Below, piece by piece: positions 41,113 to 50,244 of a stretch of DNA of 64,000 bases. Within the stretch, counting starts at the first letter, position 1, and the number at the start of each line of letters is the position of its first letter. Location: assembly GCF_047501175.1 (NCBI RefSeq), contig NZ_JBEQWH010000009.1, forward strand, positions 13,718 to 77,717. Reading direction: 5' to 3'. The notes under the pieces were generated by a model. It had not been told where the DNA came from, searched no databases, and was given only the letters and a program-made list of their open reading frames with translations. The translations under genes and the position numbers were made by a program. This stretch comes from Methanoprimaticola sp047501175. GTDB lineage: Archaea > Thermoplasmatota > Thermoplasmata > Methanomassiliicoccales > Methanomethylophilaceae.

Positions 41113-41565
41113 ATGGAAAGACCCAGCAATGACGAGTATTTCATGGAGATGGCACAACTGATCTCTACGAGGTCCACATGTCTCAGGAGGAAGGTCGGAG
41201 CTGTCATCGTGAAGGATAAGAGGGTCCTTTCCACCGGGTACAACGGATCTCCCAAAGGGACCCGTCACTGTGAGGAGCTGGGTTGCATAAGGGAGCAGAT
41301 GGGCATACCGTCTGGCACTAGGCATGAGCTCTGCAGGGGAGTCCACGCGGAGCAGAATGCGGTCACTCAGGCGGCCTATTTTGGAGTCAGTGTCAACGGG
41401 GCCACGATCTATACGACCACATTCCCGTGTTCTATGTGTGCGAAGATCCTCATCAATGCGGGCATCAAGGAGATCGTCTATGACGAGGGTTATATCGATG
41501 ATCTCTCCCACAGTCTCCTCAAGGAGACGGATGTCCTGATTCGTGAGTATCATCCTTCCAGTTGA
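41113..41565 (+). CDS. dCMP deaminase-type cytidine/deoxycytidylate deaminase
   Basis: Zinc deaminase of the ComEB/dCMP deaminase family, 150 residues, producing dUMP for thymidylate synthesis. Active site: CRGVHAEQNAV (HAE at about residues 80-82) and TTFPCSMCAKIL (PCxxC). The N-terminal DEYFMEMAQLISTRSTCLRRKVGAV and the internal zinc segment HCEELGCIRE are family features. I chose the ATG at 41113, leaderless about 26 bases after the TATA box (tttaatatg, 41083-41091); a GTG at 41095 lies too close to the box. Confidence 0.92.
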   Translation: MERPSNDEYFMEMAQLISTRSTCLRRKVGAVIVKDKRVLSTGYNGSPKGTRHCEELGCIREQMGIPSGTRHELCRGVHAEQNAVTQAAYFGVSVNGATIYTTTFPCSMCAKILINAGIKEIVYDEGYIDDLSHSLLKETDVLIREYHPSS

Positions 41566-41630
41566 TTTCTGTCTAGAAAGGCACATTGTCTGGCTGTTCC
41601 CTTTCTAGAAAAGGGGTTAGCATTAAGTAT
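41566..41630 (+). promoter_or_regulatory. ATP synthase operon promoter with TCTAGAAA repeats
   Basis: TATA-like cattaagtat (41621-41630) lies about 42 bases before the first gene. Upstream are two related palindromic blocks: TTTCTGTCTAGAAAG (41566-41580) and CTTTCTAGAAAAG (41601-41613), spaced 20 bases apart. They could be an operator. The regulator is unknown. Confidence 0.45.
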
Positions 41631-41671
41631 GGCAAAAAGATACGAACTCCCAGGGTCGGGGAGTGTTGAAT

Positions 41672-42004
41672 TTGAGCCGAACTGACATACTTTCGGAAAT
41701 AAAGAAAGCGGAGGCGGATGCAGATGCCAAGGTTGCACAAGCTGAGGCAAACAAGAAGTCCGCCATCGCTGAATCCCGTAGGGATTCTGTAAAGAAGATT
41801 CAGGACGCTGAGGCTCAGATGCGCAGCTCTTACGAATCCGCCATCGCCAAGGAGAAAGAGGCCCTTGATTCCAAGCGTGACTCCATGCTTGCCACTGGCA
41901 AGCAGGAGGCTGCAAGGATCGAGAGCTCTTCCAAGGCGAAAATGCAGGAAGTCAAAGATTTTCTCAATGAAAAATTCGAGAGGACCATAAATGTCACTTC
42001 CTGA
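41672..42004 (+). CDS. ahaH: A-type ATP synthase subunit H
   Basis: Peripheral-stalk subunit H (AhaH), 110 residues, almost entirely a long charged coiled coil (alternating ADADAKVAQAEANKK and KEKEALDSKRDSML). It pairs with subunit E to form the stators. The start is probably the TTG at 41672, with GGGGAG ending 8 bases upstream; GTG 41663 and TTG 41666 are in-frame alternatives. It overlaps subunit I by 14 bases and opens the operon H-I-K-E-C-F-A-B-D-G. Confidence 0.85.
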   Translation: MSRTDILSEIKKAEADADAKVAQAEANKKSAIAESRRDSVKKIQDAEAQMRSSYESAIAKEKEALDSKRDSMLATGKQEAARIESSSKAKMQEVKDFLNEKFERTINVTS

Positions 42005-44063
42005 GTCGATGAGTAGGATTGTGATCGTGGGAGCCAAATCCCATATCGATGAGGCCATCGAGGCCATCTACGATGTGAAGGCTATCCACCTGATCGATCA
42101 TACCGTCGGCGCGGATGATGGTTTCTCCCTCGGAACTCCTCGTCCGTATTCTTCTAAGGTCTCTGAGAGGCTTTTGAAGGTACGTGCGATGGAGAAGGGA
42201 TTGGGAATCGCGAAAAATGCGAAGACCCAGCCCATTTCTGAGGAAGAGATCAAGAGCCAGATATCATCTGACAGCGTCGAACTTGCAGAGACGGAGATCA
42301 ATGCCGTCTTTGACAAGAGGAATGATCTCAATCAGAGAATCACCGATTTAAACGCTACGAAGAAGAATCTTGAGCTTCTTTCCGACATGCCGATCGATCT
42401 CGAGCTTTACTCCGGATACAGGAGCATAGTCTCGTTCGTCGGTACCGTTGTCGAGGATCCCACCGCCATGCTTTCCGGCATGGACTGTGAGATCTTCACA
42501 TCCTTCGACAAGAAGAAAGGCAACGTCATCGCCGTGTTCGCCAAGGTCGCAGACAAGGACGCAGTCCAGTCTGTCCTTTCCGAGAACGGCTTCTCTGAGA
42601 TCGCCGTTCCCAAAGACACCGGGTCCGCAGCCTCCGCCCTTGCCAGGACGGACCGTGAGATCCAGGACGCCGAGGCGGAGATGGAGAATGTCTCGAAAGA
42701 GCTGGAGAGTCTTCTGGAAAAACACAAGGACTTCCTCAGCGCTTCCGAAGAGGAGCTGTCTATCCAGGTCCAGAAGGGAGAGATCCCCGTAAGGATCGCC
42801 AACAGTGAGTACACCTTCGTCATCGACGCATGGGTTCCCACTTCCAAGGTCGAGACCGTCAAGACGGAACTCGAATCCAAGGTCGAGGGCATCTACGTCG
42901 AGGTCGAGGAGACTCGCGGCAGGAAGATGGCCGAATCGGAGGCAGCAGAGCCGAGGTTCAAAGACGCTCCGACTAAGTTCAACAATGGAAAAGTCGTGAA
43001 GGAATTCGAGTATCCGACCAAGCTCGTGTCGGTGCCCAAGTATCAGGAGATTGACCCTTCCATCCTGATCGCAATCTTCCTTCCGCTGTTCTTCGGACTC
43101 ATGGTCGGAGATGTGGGATACGCCATCCCGTTCATAATCCTTGGAGCGTATGGACTCAAGGTCACGCATCACAAGGATTGGCGCGCTATCGCTACAGTGC
43201 TGTTCTTCGGAGGCATCTGGGCATTCATTTTCGGACTGTTCTTCTTCGGAGAATGTCTGGGAATGCACTTCGTCACGTCGCATCACATGTTGTCTGTGGA
43301 GTATTCCTGGCAGATGCTGCTGGGTCTCGACAACCTGCCTGCGATCTTCGGAGGTATTCTGCCTTACGAGACCGGTGTCGGAAAACTGTTCCACGTCGGA
43401 TTCCTCCTCAAGCTGTCCGTGTACATCGGTATCGTTCACCTGATGATCGGATACTTCTGCGCACTGTACAACAAACACATCCAGTATGGATTTGCCCACG
43501 CGTTCAAGGAGAAGGGAGGGTGGATCTTCGGATTCATCGGACTCGTTCTCGTATGTTACGCACTCGCAATGTTCCTGATCTATGGGCAGGACATGTCCGA
43601 ACTGATGCCGTTCCTTCTGATCGGTGCGGTTCTCATCGTCGTCGAAGTGATCATGAACATCAAACACGAGGGAATCCAGGCTGTTCTCGAACTGCCCGGA
43701 ATCGTAGGAAACATCCTTTCGTATACTCGTCTGGCTGCTATTGGTATGTCCAAGGCCGGTATGGCCCTGGCTTTCAATTACATAGCTCTGGGAATGGTCG
43801 CAGGTGTCGAGATCGTCACCGTCGGCGATGTTAGTACAGTGACTAACACGTTCGGTGTCATGGACATCATCGGTCTGCTCCTTTTCGCCTTCCTGCATCT
43901 CATGATCTGGACTCTCGCTATCCTATCTGCGGGTCTCCACGGTCTCAGGTTGCAGATGGTCGAGCTTATGGCCAAGTTCTTTGAGGGAGGAGGTACGGAG
44001 TACGCGCCCCTCAAAATCAAACGCAACAAAACCGTTTCCACAGAAGCAACTAAAGAGGTATGA
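41991..44063 (+). CDS. ahaI: A-type ATP synthase subunit I (a)
   Basis: Membrane stator subunit that forms the ion half-channels with the c-ring, 690 residues. The N-terminal ~350 residues are a cytoplasmic coiled-coil arm; the C-terminal half has about eight transmembrane helices. The conserved channel arginine is expected in the LPGIVGNILSYTRLAAIGM segment (about residues 562-580). Stop overlaps the start region of subunit K. Confidence 0.95.
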   Translation: MSLPESMSRIVIVGAKSHIDEAIEAIYDVKAIHLIDHTVGADDGFSLGTPRPYSSKVSERLLKVRAMEKGLGIAKNAKTQPISEEEIKSQISSDSVELAETEINAVFDKRNDLNQRITDLNATKKNLELLSDMPIDLELYSGYRSIVSFVGTVVEDPTAMLSGMDCEIFTSFDKKKGNVIAVFAKVADKDAVQSVLSENGFSEIAVPKDTGSAASALARTDREIQDAEAEMENVSKELESLLEKHKDFLSASEEELSIQVQKGEIPVRIANSEYTFVIDAWVPTSKVETVKTELESKVEGIYVEVEETRGRKMAESEAAEPRFKDAPTKFNNGKVVKEFEYPTKLVSVPKYQEIDPSILIAIFLPLFFGLMVGDVGYAIPFIILGAYGLKVTHHKDWRAIATVLFFGGIWAFIFGLFFFGECLGMHFVTSHHMLSVEYSWQMLLGLDNLPAIFGGILPYETGVGKLFHVGFLLKLSVYIGIVHLMIGYFCALYNKHIQYGFAHAFKEKGGWIFGFIGLVLVCYALAMFLIYGQDMSELMPFLLIGAVLIVVEVIMNIKHEGIQAVLELPGIVGNILSYTRLAAIGMSKAGMALAFNYIALGMVAGVEIVTVGDVSTVTNTFGVMDIIGLLLFAFLHLMIWTLAILSAGLHGLRLQMVELMAKFFEGGGTEYAPLKIKRNKTVSTEATKEV

Positions 44064-44065
44064 AA

Positions 44066-44296
44066 ATGGCAGATATTGGAGTTGGACTTATCGCAATCGG
44101 AGCAGGACTCGCAGTCGGACTGACCGGACTCGGAGCCGGAATGGCTGAGAAAGACGTCGGAGCAGCAGCAGTCGGAGCTATCACCGAGGACCAGTCTCTC
44201 TTCGGAAAGGCAATGATCTTCATGGTTCTCCCCGAGACCATCGTCATCTTCGGACTGGTCATCGCTATCCTCGGAATCTTCGTCATGGCGAACTGA
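44066..44296 (+). CDS. ahaK: A-type ATP synthase subunit K (c-ring proteolipid)
   Basis: Single-hairpin rotor proteolipid of 76 residues with two transmembrane helices. The ion-binding glutamate is in VLPETIVIFG of helix 2. I prefer the ATG at 44066, 7 bases after GAGG (44055-44058); an ATG at 44060 would leave almost no spacing. The first helix has Gly-rich GAGLAVGLTGLGAG packing. Whether the ring carries H+ or Na+ cannot be decided by eye. Confidence 0.93.
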   Translation: MADIGVGLIAIGAGLAVGLTGLGAGMAEKDVGAAAVGAITEDQSLFGKAMIFMVLPETIVIFGLVIAILGIFVMAN

Positions 44297-44315
44297 GCAG
44301 CCAAGAGGTATCCTC

Positions 44316-44873
44316 ATGGCACTAGCGAACGTAACTCAGGAGATCCTCACGGATGCCGACGTCAAGGCGGCCGCCATCAAGGCGGAGGCCGATGCGGAGA
44401 TCGCAAAGATCTCTGCCGACGCGGACAAGAAGATCGCTGAGTTGAAAGACAAAGAGGACAAGAGGCTCAAAGAGGCAATTGAGTCCCTCAACCGCCAGGA
44501 GATGTCCAGCGCAGAGCTGGAGAGCAAGAAGATCGTCCTGGCCAAGAAGAAGGAACTCCTTGCCGAGGCCTTTGACGGAATGCTTTCCGACCTGGAGAAC
44601 GCCTCCACAGAGGACAAGCTCAGGCACTACAAGGCCATGGTCAAGGTCGCAGAGGGTATCATCGATGCACCCGTCGCTCTCATGTCCGAGAACGACGACT
44701 TCACCGCAGCGGAGCTCGGTGTCAAGTCCGTCGTCAAGGACGCGAGGATCACCTCCGGGCTGATCCTTCAGAGCGAGGACGGATCCGTTGAGATCGACAT
44801 GCAGTACTCGACGCTTCTTCAGTCCATCTGGGACCGCGAGATCAAAGCAGTGTCCGACATCCTGTTCGGGTGA
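44316..44873 (+). CDS. ahaE: A-type ATP synthase subunit E
   Basis: Peripheral-stalk subunit E, 185 residues: N-terminal long coiled coil (KAEADAEIAKISADADKKIAE and on to about residue 75) and a C-terminal globular domain that binds subunit B (about 100-185, with ITSGLILQSEDGSVEIDM). 19 bases after subunit K with an AGAGGTATCCTC-type site. Confidence 0.93.
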   Translation: MALANVTQEILTDADVKAAAIKAEADAEIAKISADADKKIAELKDKEDKRLKEAIESLNRQEMSSAELESKKIVLAKKKELLAEAFDGMLSDLENASTEDKLRHYKAMVKVAEGIIDAPVALMSENDDFTAAELGVKSVVKDARITSGLILQSEDGSVEIDMQYSTLLQSIWDREIKAVSDILFG

Positions 44874-44878
44874 GACCT

Positions 44879-45934
44879 ATGTTCAACCGCAGCGGAAGAG
44901 CAGGAAACTACGCGTACACCGTGTCCAGGGTGAAGGCCAAGAAGGCCCTTCTCCTGAAGGAAGAGGACTACAACAAGATGCTCCAGATGAGCGTCCCCGA
45001 GATCTCTCGCTACATCAGCGAGTCTGGTTATCAGAAAGAGATGACCGACCTCGCCGGCAGGATCGAGGGAATCGACCTCGTCGAGCACGCGACCTACGTC
45101 AACATGGCGAAGGTCTTCAGTAGCATCCTCGGAGCTTCACAGGGTGAACTCAATACGATGGTTGAGGCGTACCTCGAGAAGTGGGATGCCTGGAACCTGA
45201 AGGTTATCCTCCGCGGGAAGTCATACGGCCTCGACGCTGACGGCATCAGGGAAGATCTTGTCCCTGCCGGAAGCCTCAGATCCGAATCTTTGGAGAAGCT
45301 GCTCGCCCTCGACAATGTGGACGACATAATCGCCAACTACTGCAAGATGGTACACGTCATCATCCCTCAGGACGTTCTCACCTCGTTCAAGGCGAGCGAG
45401 AACCTCGGAGAGATCGAGGACTACCTGGACAAGAACTACTACGTGAAGCTGCTGAAGAGCATTGACCCCTCTTCCAGGCCCACCAGGATGTTCCAGGACT
45501 ACGTAAGGATGGAGATCGACATCAGGAACCTCGAGACGATCCTCAAGCTCAAGGCAGAGGGGATCTATGGGGAGACCGTGATGAAGTACATCATTCCCGG
45601 AGGGAAACAGATCGACAACAGGCTGGCCGTACAGCTCGCCAATGCCGAGACCGTTTCCGCCGCAGTGTCTGACCTGTCTCAGCTTGACTTCTATGAGACC
45701 ATCAAGGATCTCGTCGAGAAGGACGCTGTCAGCATCAGGGACATCGTCACTGAGATGAAGAAGTACGAGATCGCCGCCGCGAAGAAGTTCTCTCACATGT
45801 ACCCCCTTTCAGTGGTTCCTGTGCTCGACTACATGATCCACAAGGAGATCGAGGTCGGCAACATCAGGACCATTTCCAGAGGAATCGAGAGCGGACTGGA
45901 CACAGAGACCATCAAAGGGCTGCTGGTGATCTGA
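44879..45934 (+). CDS. ahaC: A-type ATP synthase subunit C (d-like)
   Basis: Central-stalk socket subunit linking the c-ring to D/F, 351 residues, nearly all helical (NYAYTVSRVKAKKALLLKEEDY at the N-terminus, EIEVGNIRTISRGIESGL near the C-terminus). The ATG at 44879 has GGTGAG upstream; an in-frame GTG at 44870 overlaps the E stop. The C-terminus overlaps subunit F as TGATG. Confidence 0.93.
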   Translation: MFNRSGRAGNYAYTVSRVKAKKALLLKEEDYNKMLQMSVPEISRYISESGYQKEMTDLAGRIEGIDLVEHATYVNMAKVFSSILGASQGELNTMVEAYLEKWDAWNLKVILRGKSYGLDADGIREDLVPAGSLRSESLEKLLALDNVDDIIANYCKMVHVIIPQDVLTSFKASENLGEIEDYLDKNYYVKLLKSIDPSSRPTRMFQDYVRMEIDIRNLETILKLKAEGIYGETVMKYIIPGGKQIDNRLAVQLANAETVSAAVSDLSQLDFYETIKDLVEKDAVSIRDIVTEMKKYEIAAAKKFSHMYPLSVVPVLDYMIHKEIEVGNIRTISRGIESGLDTETIKGLLVI

Positions 45935-46239
45935 TGGAGATCGCAGTTATTGGCAACGATGAGTTTGTGCTCGGCTTCAGACTGGCCGGCATCAGGCGCG
46001 TATTCGTGGCTGACAAAGACAATTACCAGGAAAAGATGCTGGAGGCGATGTCCCAGCCCAACATAGGTATCCTCGCTGTCGATGCGAAGGACCTAGACAA
46101 CCTCTCTTTTGCCGTGAGGCACAAGGTCATGGATTCGATCCAGCCTGTCGTGGTGCCCGTCGGCGGAGATCAGAGCGATCTCCGTGAGAAGGTCAAGAGA
46201 GCGATTGGAGTTGACTTATACAAATCAGAGGATGAATAA
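45934..46239 (+). CDS. ahaF: A-type ATP synthase subunit F
   Basis: Central-stalk subunit F, 101 residues, a small alpha/beta CheY-like fold: MEIAVIGNDEFVLGFRLAG, a middle IGILAVDAKD strand and a PVVVPVGG strand before the C-terminal helix. One of only four genes here ending in TAA. Confidence 0.93.
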   Translation: MEIAVIGNDEFVLGFRLAGIRRVFVADKDNYQEKMLEAMSQPNIGILAVDAKDLDNLSFAVRHKVMDSIQPVVVPVGGDQSDLREKVKRAIGVDLYKSEDE

Positions 46240-47970
46240 ATGAGCACTGAAGGTGTAATCTACAGGGTCGCAGGACCTGTGGTGACTGCCACCGGTATCT
46301 CTCCCAAGATGTACGATGTCGTCCATGTTGGTAAAGAGCAGCTGATGGGAGAGGTCATCAAGATCGTCGGCGACTACTCCATCATCCAGGTTTACGAGGA
46401 CACGTCCGGTATCAAACCCGGCGAGCCCGTCACGAACACCGGAAAACCCCTGTCCGTTGAGCTGGGACCCGGACTTCTGACCTCCGTTTATGACGGAATC
46501 CAGAGGCCTCTCCCCGTCCTCAGGGACAAGATGGGCGACTTCATCTACCGTGGGGTTTCCGCACCTGGACTGGATCACGAGAAGAAATGGGACTTCGTAC
46601 CCGCTGTCAACGCCGGCGACAAGATCAACGGCGGAGAGGTCATCGGTACTGTCCAGGAGGGACCCATGGTCCACAAGATCATGGCCCCCATCGGAATCAA
46701 GAACGGGAACGTCGACTCCATCAAGAGCGGGTCCTTCACCGTTGACGAGACCGTCGCCGTCATCGACGGCAAGGATATCTGCATGGTCCAGTTCTGGCCC
46801 GTCCGTGTCCCCAGGCCCGTCGCCGAGAAGTACCAGCCCGATGTCCCCCTCGTTACCGGACTCAGGGTCCTGGACACCATGTTCCCCCTCGCGAAGGGAG
46901 GAGCCGCGGCCATCCCCGGGGCATTCGGAACCGGAAAGACCGTTACCCAGCAGTCCCTCGCCAAGTACTCCGACGCAGAGATCGTCGTGTACATCGGATG
47001 CGGAGAGCGCGGGAACGAGATGACCGAGGTTCTGACCGAGTTCCCCGAACTCGTGGACCCCAAGACCGGCGAGTCCCTCATGAAGAGGACCGTCCTGATC
47101 GCCAACACTTCCAACATGCCTGTCGCGGCCCGTGAGGCTTCCGTCTACACCGGAATGACCATCGCCGAGTACTTCCGTGACATGGGATACAACGTCGCGC
47201 TCATGGCCGACTCCACCTCCAGGTGGGCAGAGGCCATGCGTGAGATCTCCTCGAGGCTCGAGGAGATGCCCGGAGAGGAGGGTTACCCCGCATACCTCGC
47301 CGGACGTCTGTCCGAGTTCTACGAGCGTGCATGCCGTGCAAGGGCATTCTGCGGTGACGACGGGTCCATCTCCGTCATCGGAGCGGTCTCTCCTCCCGGA
47401 GGAGACCTCTCTGAGCCTGTTACTCAGAACACCCTCCGTATCGTCCGTGTCTTCTGGGCACTGGACACCAAGCTGAGGGAGAGGCGTCACTTCCCCACCA
47501 TCAACTGGCTGACCTCGTACACCATGTACGACAAGCAGCTGGTCGACTGGTACAAGCAGAATGTCGCCGAGGATTTCCCCGCGCTCAGGTCGTGGGCGAT
47601 GCAGACCCTCCAGAAAGAGTCCGAGCTGCAGGAGGTCGTTCAGATGGTCGGATCCGACTCTCTGCCCGACGAGCAGAAGATCACCCTCGAGGTCGCCAAG
47701 ATGATCCGTGAGATCTTCCTCCAGCAGAACGCGTACCACCCCGTCGACTGCTACTGTCCCATCGAGAGGCAGTACACCATGATGACCCTCATCAAGAAGT
47801 ACTCCGACCTCGCGGACAAGGCACTCGCGGCAGGCGTTCAGGTCGACAAGATCGCGTACCTCCCCGTCAGGACCAGGTTCAACCAGGCCAAGTACGAGGA
47901 CAACACCGATGCCGAGCTCAAGGCCGTCGGCGAGGACATGGACAAGCAGTTCGCAGAGCTGGGAGTGTGA
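46240..47970 (+). CDS. ahaA: A-type ATP synthase catalytic subunit A
   Basis: Catalytic ATPase subunit, 576 residues. P-loop GAFGTGKT, followed by GCGERGNEM, and the nonhomologous insertion region typical of A/V-type subunit A (residues about 110-190: DKINGGEVIGTVQEGPMVHKI). SSRLEEMPGEEGYPAYLAGRLSEFYERA is fully conserved. Starts directly after the F stop. Confidence 0.97.
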   Translation: MSTEGVIYRVAGPVVTATGISPKMYDVVHVGKEQLMGEVIKIVGDYSIIQVYEDTSGIKPGEPVTNTGKPLSVELGPGLLTSVYDGIQRPLPVLRDKMGDFIYRGVSAPGLDHEKKWDFVPAVNAGDKINGGEVIGTVQEGPMVHKIMAPIGIKNGNVDSIKSGSFTVDETVAVIDGKDICMVQFWPVRVPRPVAEKYQPDVPLVTGLRVLDTMFPLAKGGAAAIPGAFGTGKTVTQQSLAKYSDAEIVVYIGCGERGNEMTEVLTEFPELVDPKTGESLMKRTVLIANTSNMPVAAREASVYTGMTIAEYFRDMGYNVALMADSTSRWAEAMREISSRLEEMPGEEGYPAYLAGRLSEFYERACRARAFCGDDGSISVIGAVSPPGGDLSEPVTQNTLRIVRVFWALDTKLRERRHFPTINWLTSYTMYDKQLVDWYKQNVAEDFPALRSWAMQTLQKESELQEVVQMVGSDSLPDEQKITLEVAKMIREIFLQQNAYHPVDCYCPIERQYTMMTLIKKYSDLADKALAAGVQVDKIAYLPVRTRFNQAKYEDNTDAELKAVGEDMDKQFAELGV

Positions 47971-47975
47971 GTTGA

Positions 47976-49355
47976 ATGGCAGACATTTCCAAAGAGTACA
48001 AGACGATCTCTCAGATCGCGGGACCCCTCGTCTACGTCAAGAAGACCGAGCCCGTCGGATACTACGAGATGGTCAACATCAGGATGTCCGACGGAACCAT
48101 GAGGAGGGGACAGGTCCTCGACTCGTCCGACGACCTCGTCGTCGTCCAGGTCTTCGAGGGAACATCCGGTATCGACAAGGACGCATCCGTGCGCTTCCTC
48201 GGCGAGACCATGAAGATGCCCGTTTCCAAGGACATGCTGGGCAGGGTCCTCTCCGGAGCCGGAGAGCCTCTGGACGGCGGGTCCAAGATCGTGCCCGAGA
48301 AGGAGCTCGACATCACCGGAGCGGCCATCAACCCCTGGGCAAGGGACAGCCCCTCTGATTTCATCCAGACCGGAATCTCCACCATCGATGGAATGAACAC
48401 TCTGGTCAGGGGTCAGAAGCTGCCTATCTTCTCCCAGTCCGGTCTTCCCCACAACGAGATCGCACTGCAGATCGCCAGGCAGGCGAAGGTCCGCGGAGAG
48501 AACGAGGAGTTCGCCGTCGTGTTCATCGCCATGGGTATCACCAACGAAGAGAAGCAGATGTTCATGAAGGAGTTCGAGAGGACCGGCGCTCTGAAGAACG
48601 CCGTGGTCTTCCTGAACCTCGCGGACGACCCTGCCGTCGAGCGTACCCTCACTCCCCGTCTCGGTCTGACCACCGCGGAGTACATGGCGTTCGAGCTGGG
48701 AATGCAGGTGCTGGTCATCATGACCGACATCACCAACTACTGCGAGGCCCTCCGTCAGATCGGAGCCGCCCGTGAGGAGGTTCCCGGAAGGCGCGGTTAC
48801 CCCGGTTACATGTACACCGATCTCGCACAGCTGTACGAGCGTGCAGGAAGGATCAAGGGCAAGAAGGGATCCATCACACAGATCCCCATCCTCTCCATGC
48901 CCGGAGGGGACATCACCCACCCGATCCCTGACCTGTCCGGATACATCACCGAGGGACAGATCGTTCTGTCCATGGAGCTGCACAGAAACGGAATCTACCC
49001 GCCCGTCAACGTCTCCTCGTCTCTCTCGAGGCTTATGGGAGGCGGAACCGGAAAGGGCAAGACCCGTGAGGACCACAAGGGAGTCTCCGATCAGCTGTAC
49101 GCCTCGTACGCTGAGGGTAAGGACCTCCGTGGTCTGGTCGCAATCGTCGGAAAGGACTCTCTGTCCGCCAAGGACAGGAAGCTCCTGGACTTCGCCGATG
49201 TCTTCGAGGACCGCATCGTCCGTCAGGGAATCGACGAGGACCGTTCCATCGAGGAGACCCTGGACATCGCCTGGGAGATCTTCACCGAGCTCGACCTCGA
49301 CCAGCTGACCAGGATCGACCGCAAGTACATCGAGAAGTACCTGCCCAAGAAGTGA
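47976..49355 (+). CDS. ahaB: A-type ATP synthase subunit B
   Basis: Noncatalytic nucleotide-binding subunit, 459 residues, with EVPGRRGYPGYMYTDLAQLYERAGRI and QIPILSMPGGDITHPIPDL. The P-loop is degenerate, as expected for subunit B. Five bases separate it from subunit A. The TTGAATG context places the start at 47976. Confidence 0.97.
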   Translation: MADISKEYKTISQIAGPLVYVKKTEPVGYYEMVNIRMSDGTMRRGQVLDSSDDLVVVQVFEGTSGIDKDASVRFLGETMKMPVSKDMLGRVLSGAGEPLDGGSKIVPEKELDITGAAINPWARDSPSDFIQTGISTIDGMNTLVRGQKLPIFSQSGLPHNEIALQIARQAKVRGENEEFAVVFIAMGITNEEKQMFMKEFERTGALKNAVVFLNLADDPAVERTLTPRLGLTTAEYMAFELGMQVLVIMTDITNYCEALRQIGAAREEVPGRRGYPGYMYTDLAQLYERAGRIKGKKGSITQIPILSMPGGDITHPIPDLSGYITEGQIVLSMELHRNGIYPPVNVSSSLSRLMGGGTGKGKTREDHKGVSDQLYASYAEGKDLRGLVAIVGKDSLSAKDRKLLDFADVFEDRIVRQGIDEDRSIEETLDIAWEIFTELDLDQLTRIDRKYIEKYLPKK

Positions 49356-49359
49356 TCCT

Positions 49360-49995
49360 ATGGCAGCACACGATGTCACCCCCAACCGTTCCGTCCTTCT
49401 GGACCTGAAGAAGAGGATCAAACTGACCCAGGGAGGATACAAGATCCTCAAGATGAAGAGGGACGGTCTGATCATCGAGTTCTTCGAGGTCCTCGAGAAG
49501 GCCAGGAAGATGCGCGAGGGAGTCTCCTCCGACTACGAGTCGGCAATGGAGAAGATCACCATCGCCAGAGCGGTCGAGGGAGAGATCGCCGTGAAGTCCG
49601 CGGCGTACGCCCTTAAGGCGGACCCGCAGGTGAAACTCGGAAGCAAGAGCATCATGGGAATGATGGTCCCGAAGGTAGAGGCAGAGAAGATCCACACCAA
49701 CATGGTCGACAAGGGCTATGGTGTGATCTCCACCTCCGCATACATCGAGGAGGCCGCGGCCGCGTTCGAGAAGCTTCTCGACACGCTGGTCCGTGCCGCC
49801 GAGGTCGAGACCACCATGAAGAAGTTGCTCGATGAGATCGAGAAGACCAAGAGGCGTGTGAACGCACTGGAGTTCAAGATCATTCCCGAGCTCAAAGAGG
49901 CGGAGAGGTTCGTCAAGTTCAGTCTCGAAGAGATGGACCGTGAGAACACCACTCGTCTCAAGCACCTGAAGAGAAAAGGAGCCGCCGAAGAATGA
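49360..49995 (+). CDS. ahaD: A-type ATP synthase subunit D
   Basis: Central rotor shaft, 211 residues, two long helices forming an antiparallel coiled coil (N-terminal NRSVLLDLKKRIKLTQGGYKILK; C-terminal RRVNALEFKIIPELKEAERFV). Typical of subunit D. Its TGA overlaps the ATG of a 48-residue membrane protein that follows. Confidence 0.95.
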   Translation: MAAHDVTPNRSVLLDLKKRIKLTQGGYKILKMKRDGLIIEFFEVLEKARKMREGVSSDYESAMEKITIARAVEGEIAVKSAAYALKADPQVKLGSKSIMGMMVPKVEAEKIHTNMVDKGYGVISTSAYIEEAAAAFEKLLDTLVRAAEVETTMKKLLDEIEKTKRRVNALEFKIIPELKEAERFVKFSLEEMDRENTTRLKHLKRKGAAEE

Positions 49996-50138
49996 AATCC
50001 ATGGAGGACCGCATCAGAGAGATCAGGGACGACCCGGTCAAACTGAAGAGGACGTTCACAGTGATCTGGGTTGCCGCATACGGCATGCTGGTGCTGGGAG
50101 CGTTCATCATCATCGCGGTCCTCATCATGGGTCTCTAA
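49992..50138 (+). CDS. ahaG: 48-residue membrane protein at AhaG position
   Basis: ATG at 49992 overlaps the subunit D stop (ATGA) and TAA is at 50136-50138. The 48 residues have a charged N-terminal helix (MKSMEDRIREIRDDPVKLK) and one transmembrane helix (WVAAYGMLVLGAFIIIAVLIMGL). The Methanosarcina operon is ahaHIKECFABDG, and G is a short hydrophobic protein in exactly this place, so this is probably its counterpart. The role in the enzyme is not established. A terminator hairpin follows. Confidence 0.7.
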   Translation: MKSMEDRIREIRDDPVKLKRTFTVIWVAAYGMLVLGAFIIIAVLIMGL

Positions 50139-50149
50139 AACCATTCAAC

Positions 50150-50171
50150 CCCCTCTGCCACGGCAGAGGGG
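50150..50171 (+). terminator. Terminator of the ATP synthase operon
   Basis: Stem CCCCTCTGCC/GGCAGAGGGG (50150-50159 with 50162-50171; effectively nine pairs with a CACG loop), 11 bases after the last operon stop. Confidence 0.7.
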
Positions 50172-50244
50172 AAAACCTCAACAATGATTCTGTCGGACCG
50201 TATCGGTCCATCTTCTCCTGTGGACGGGTACGCGGCAGTCGCGC

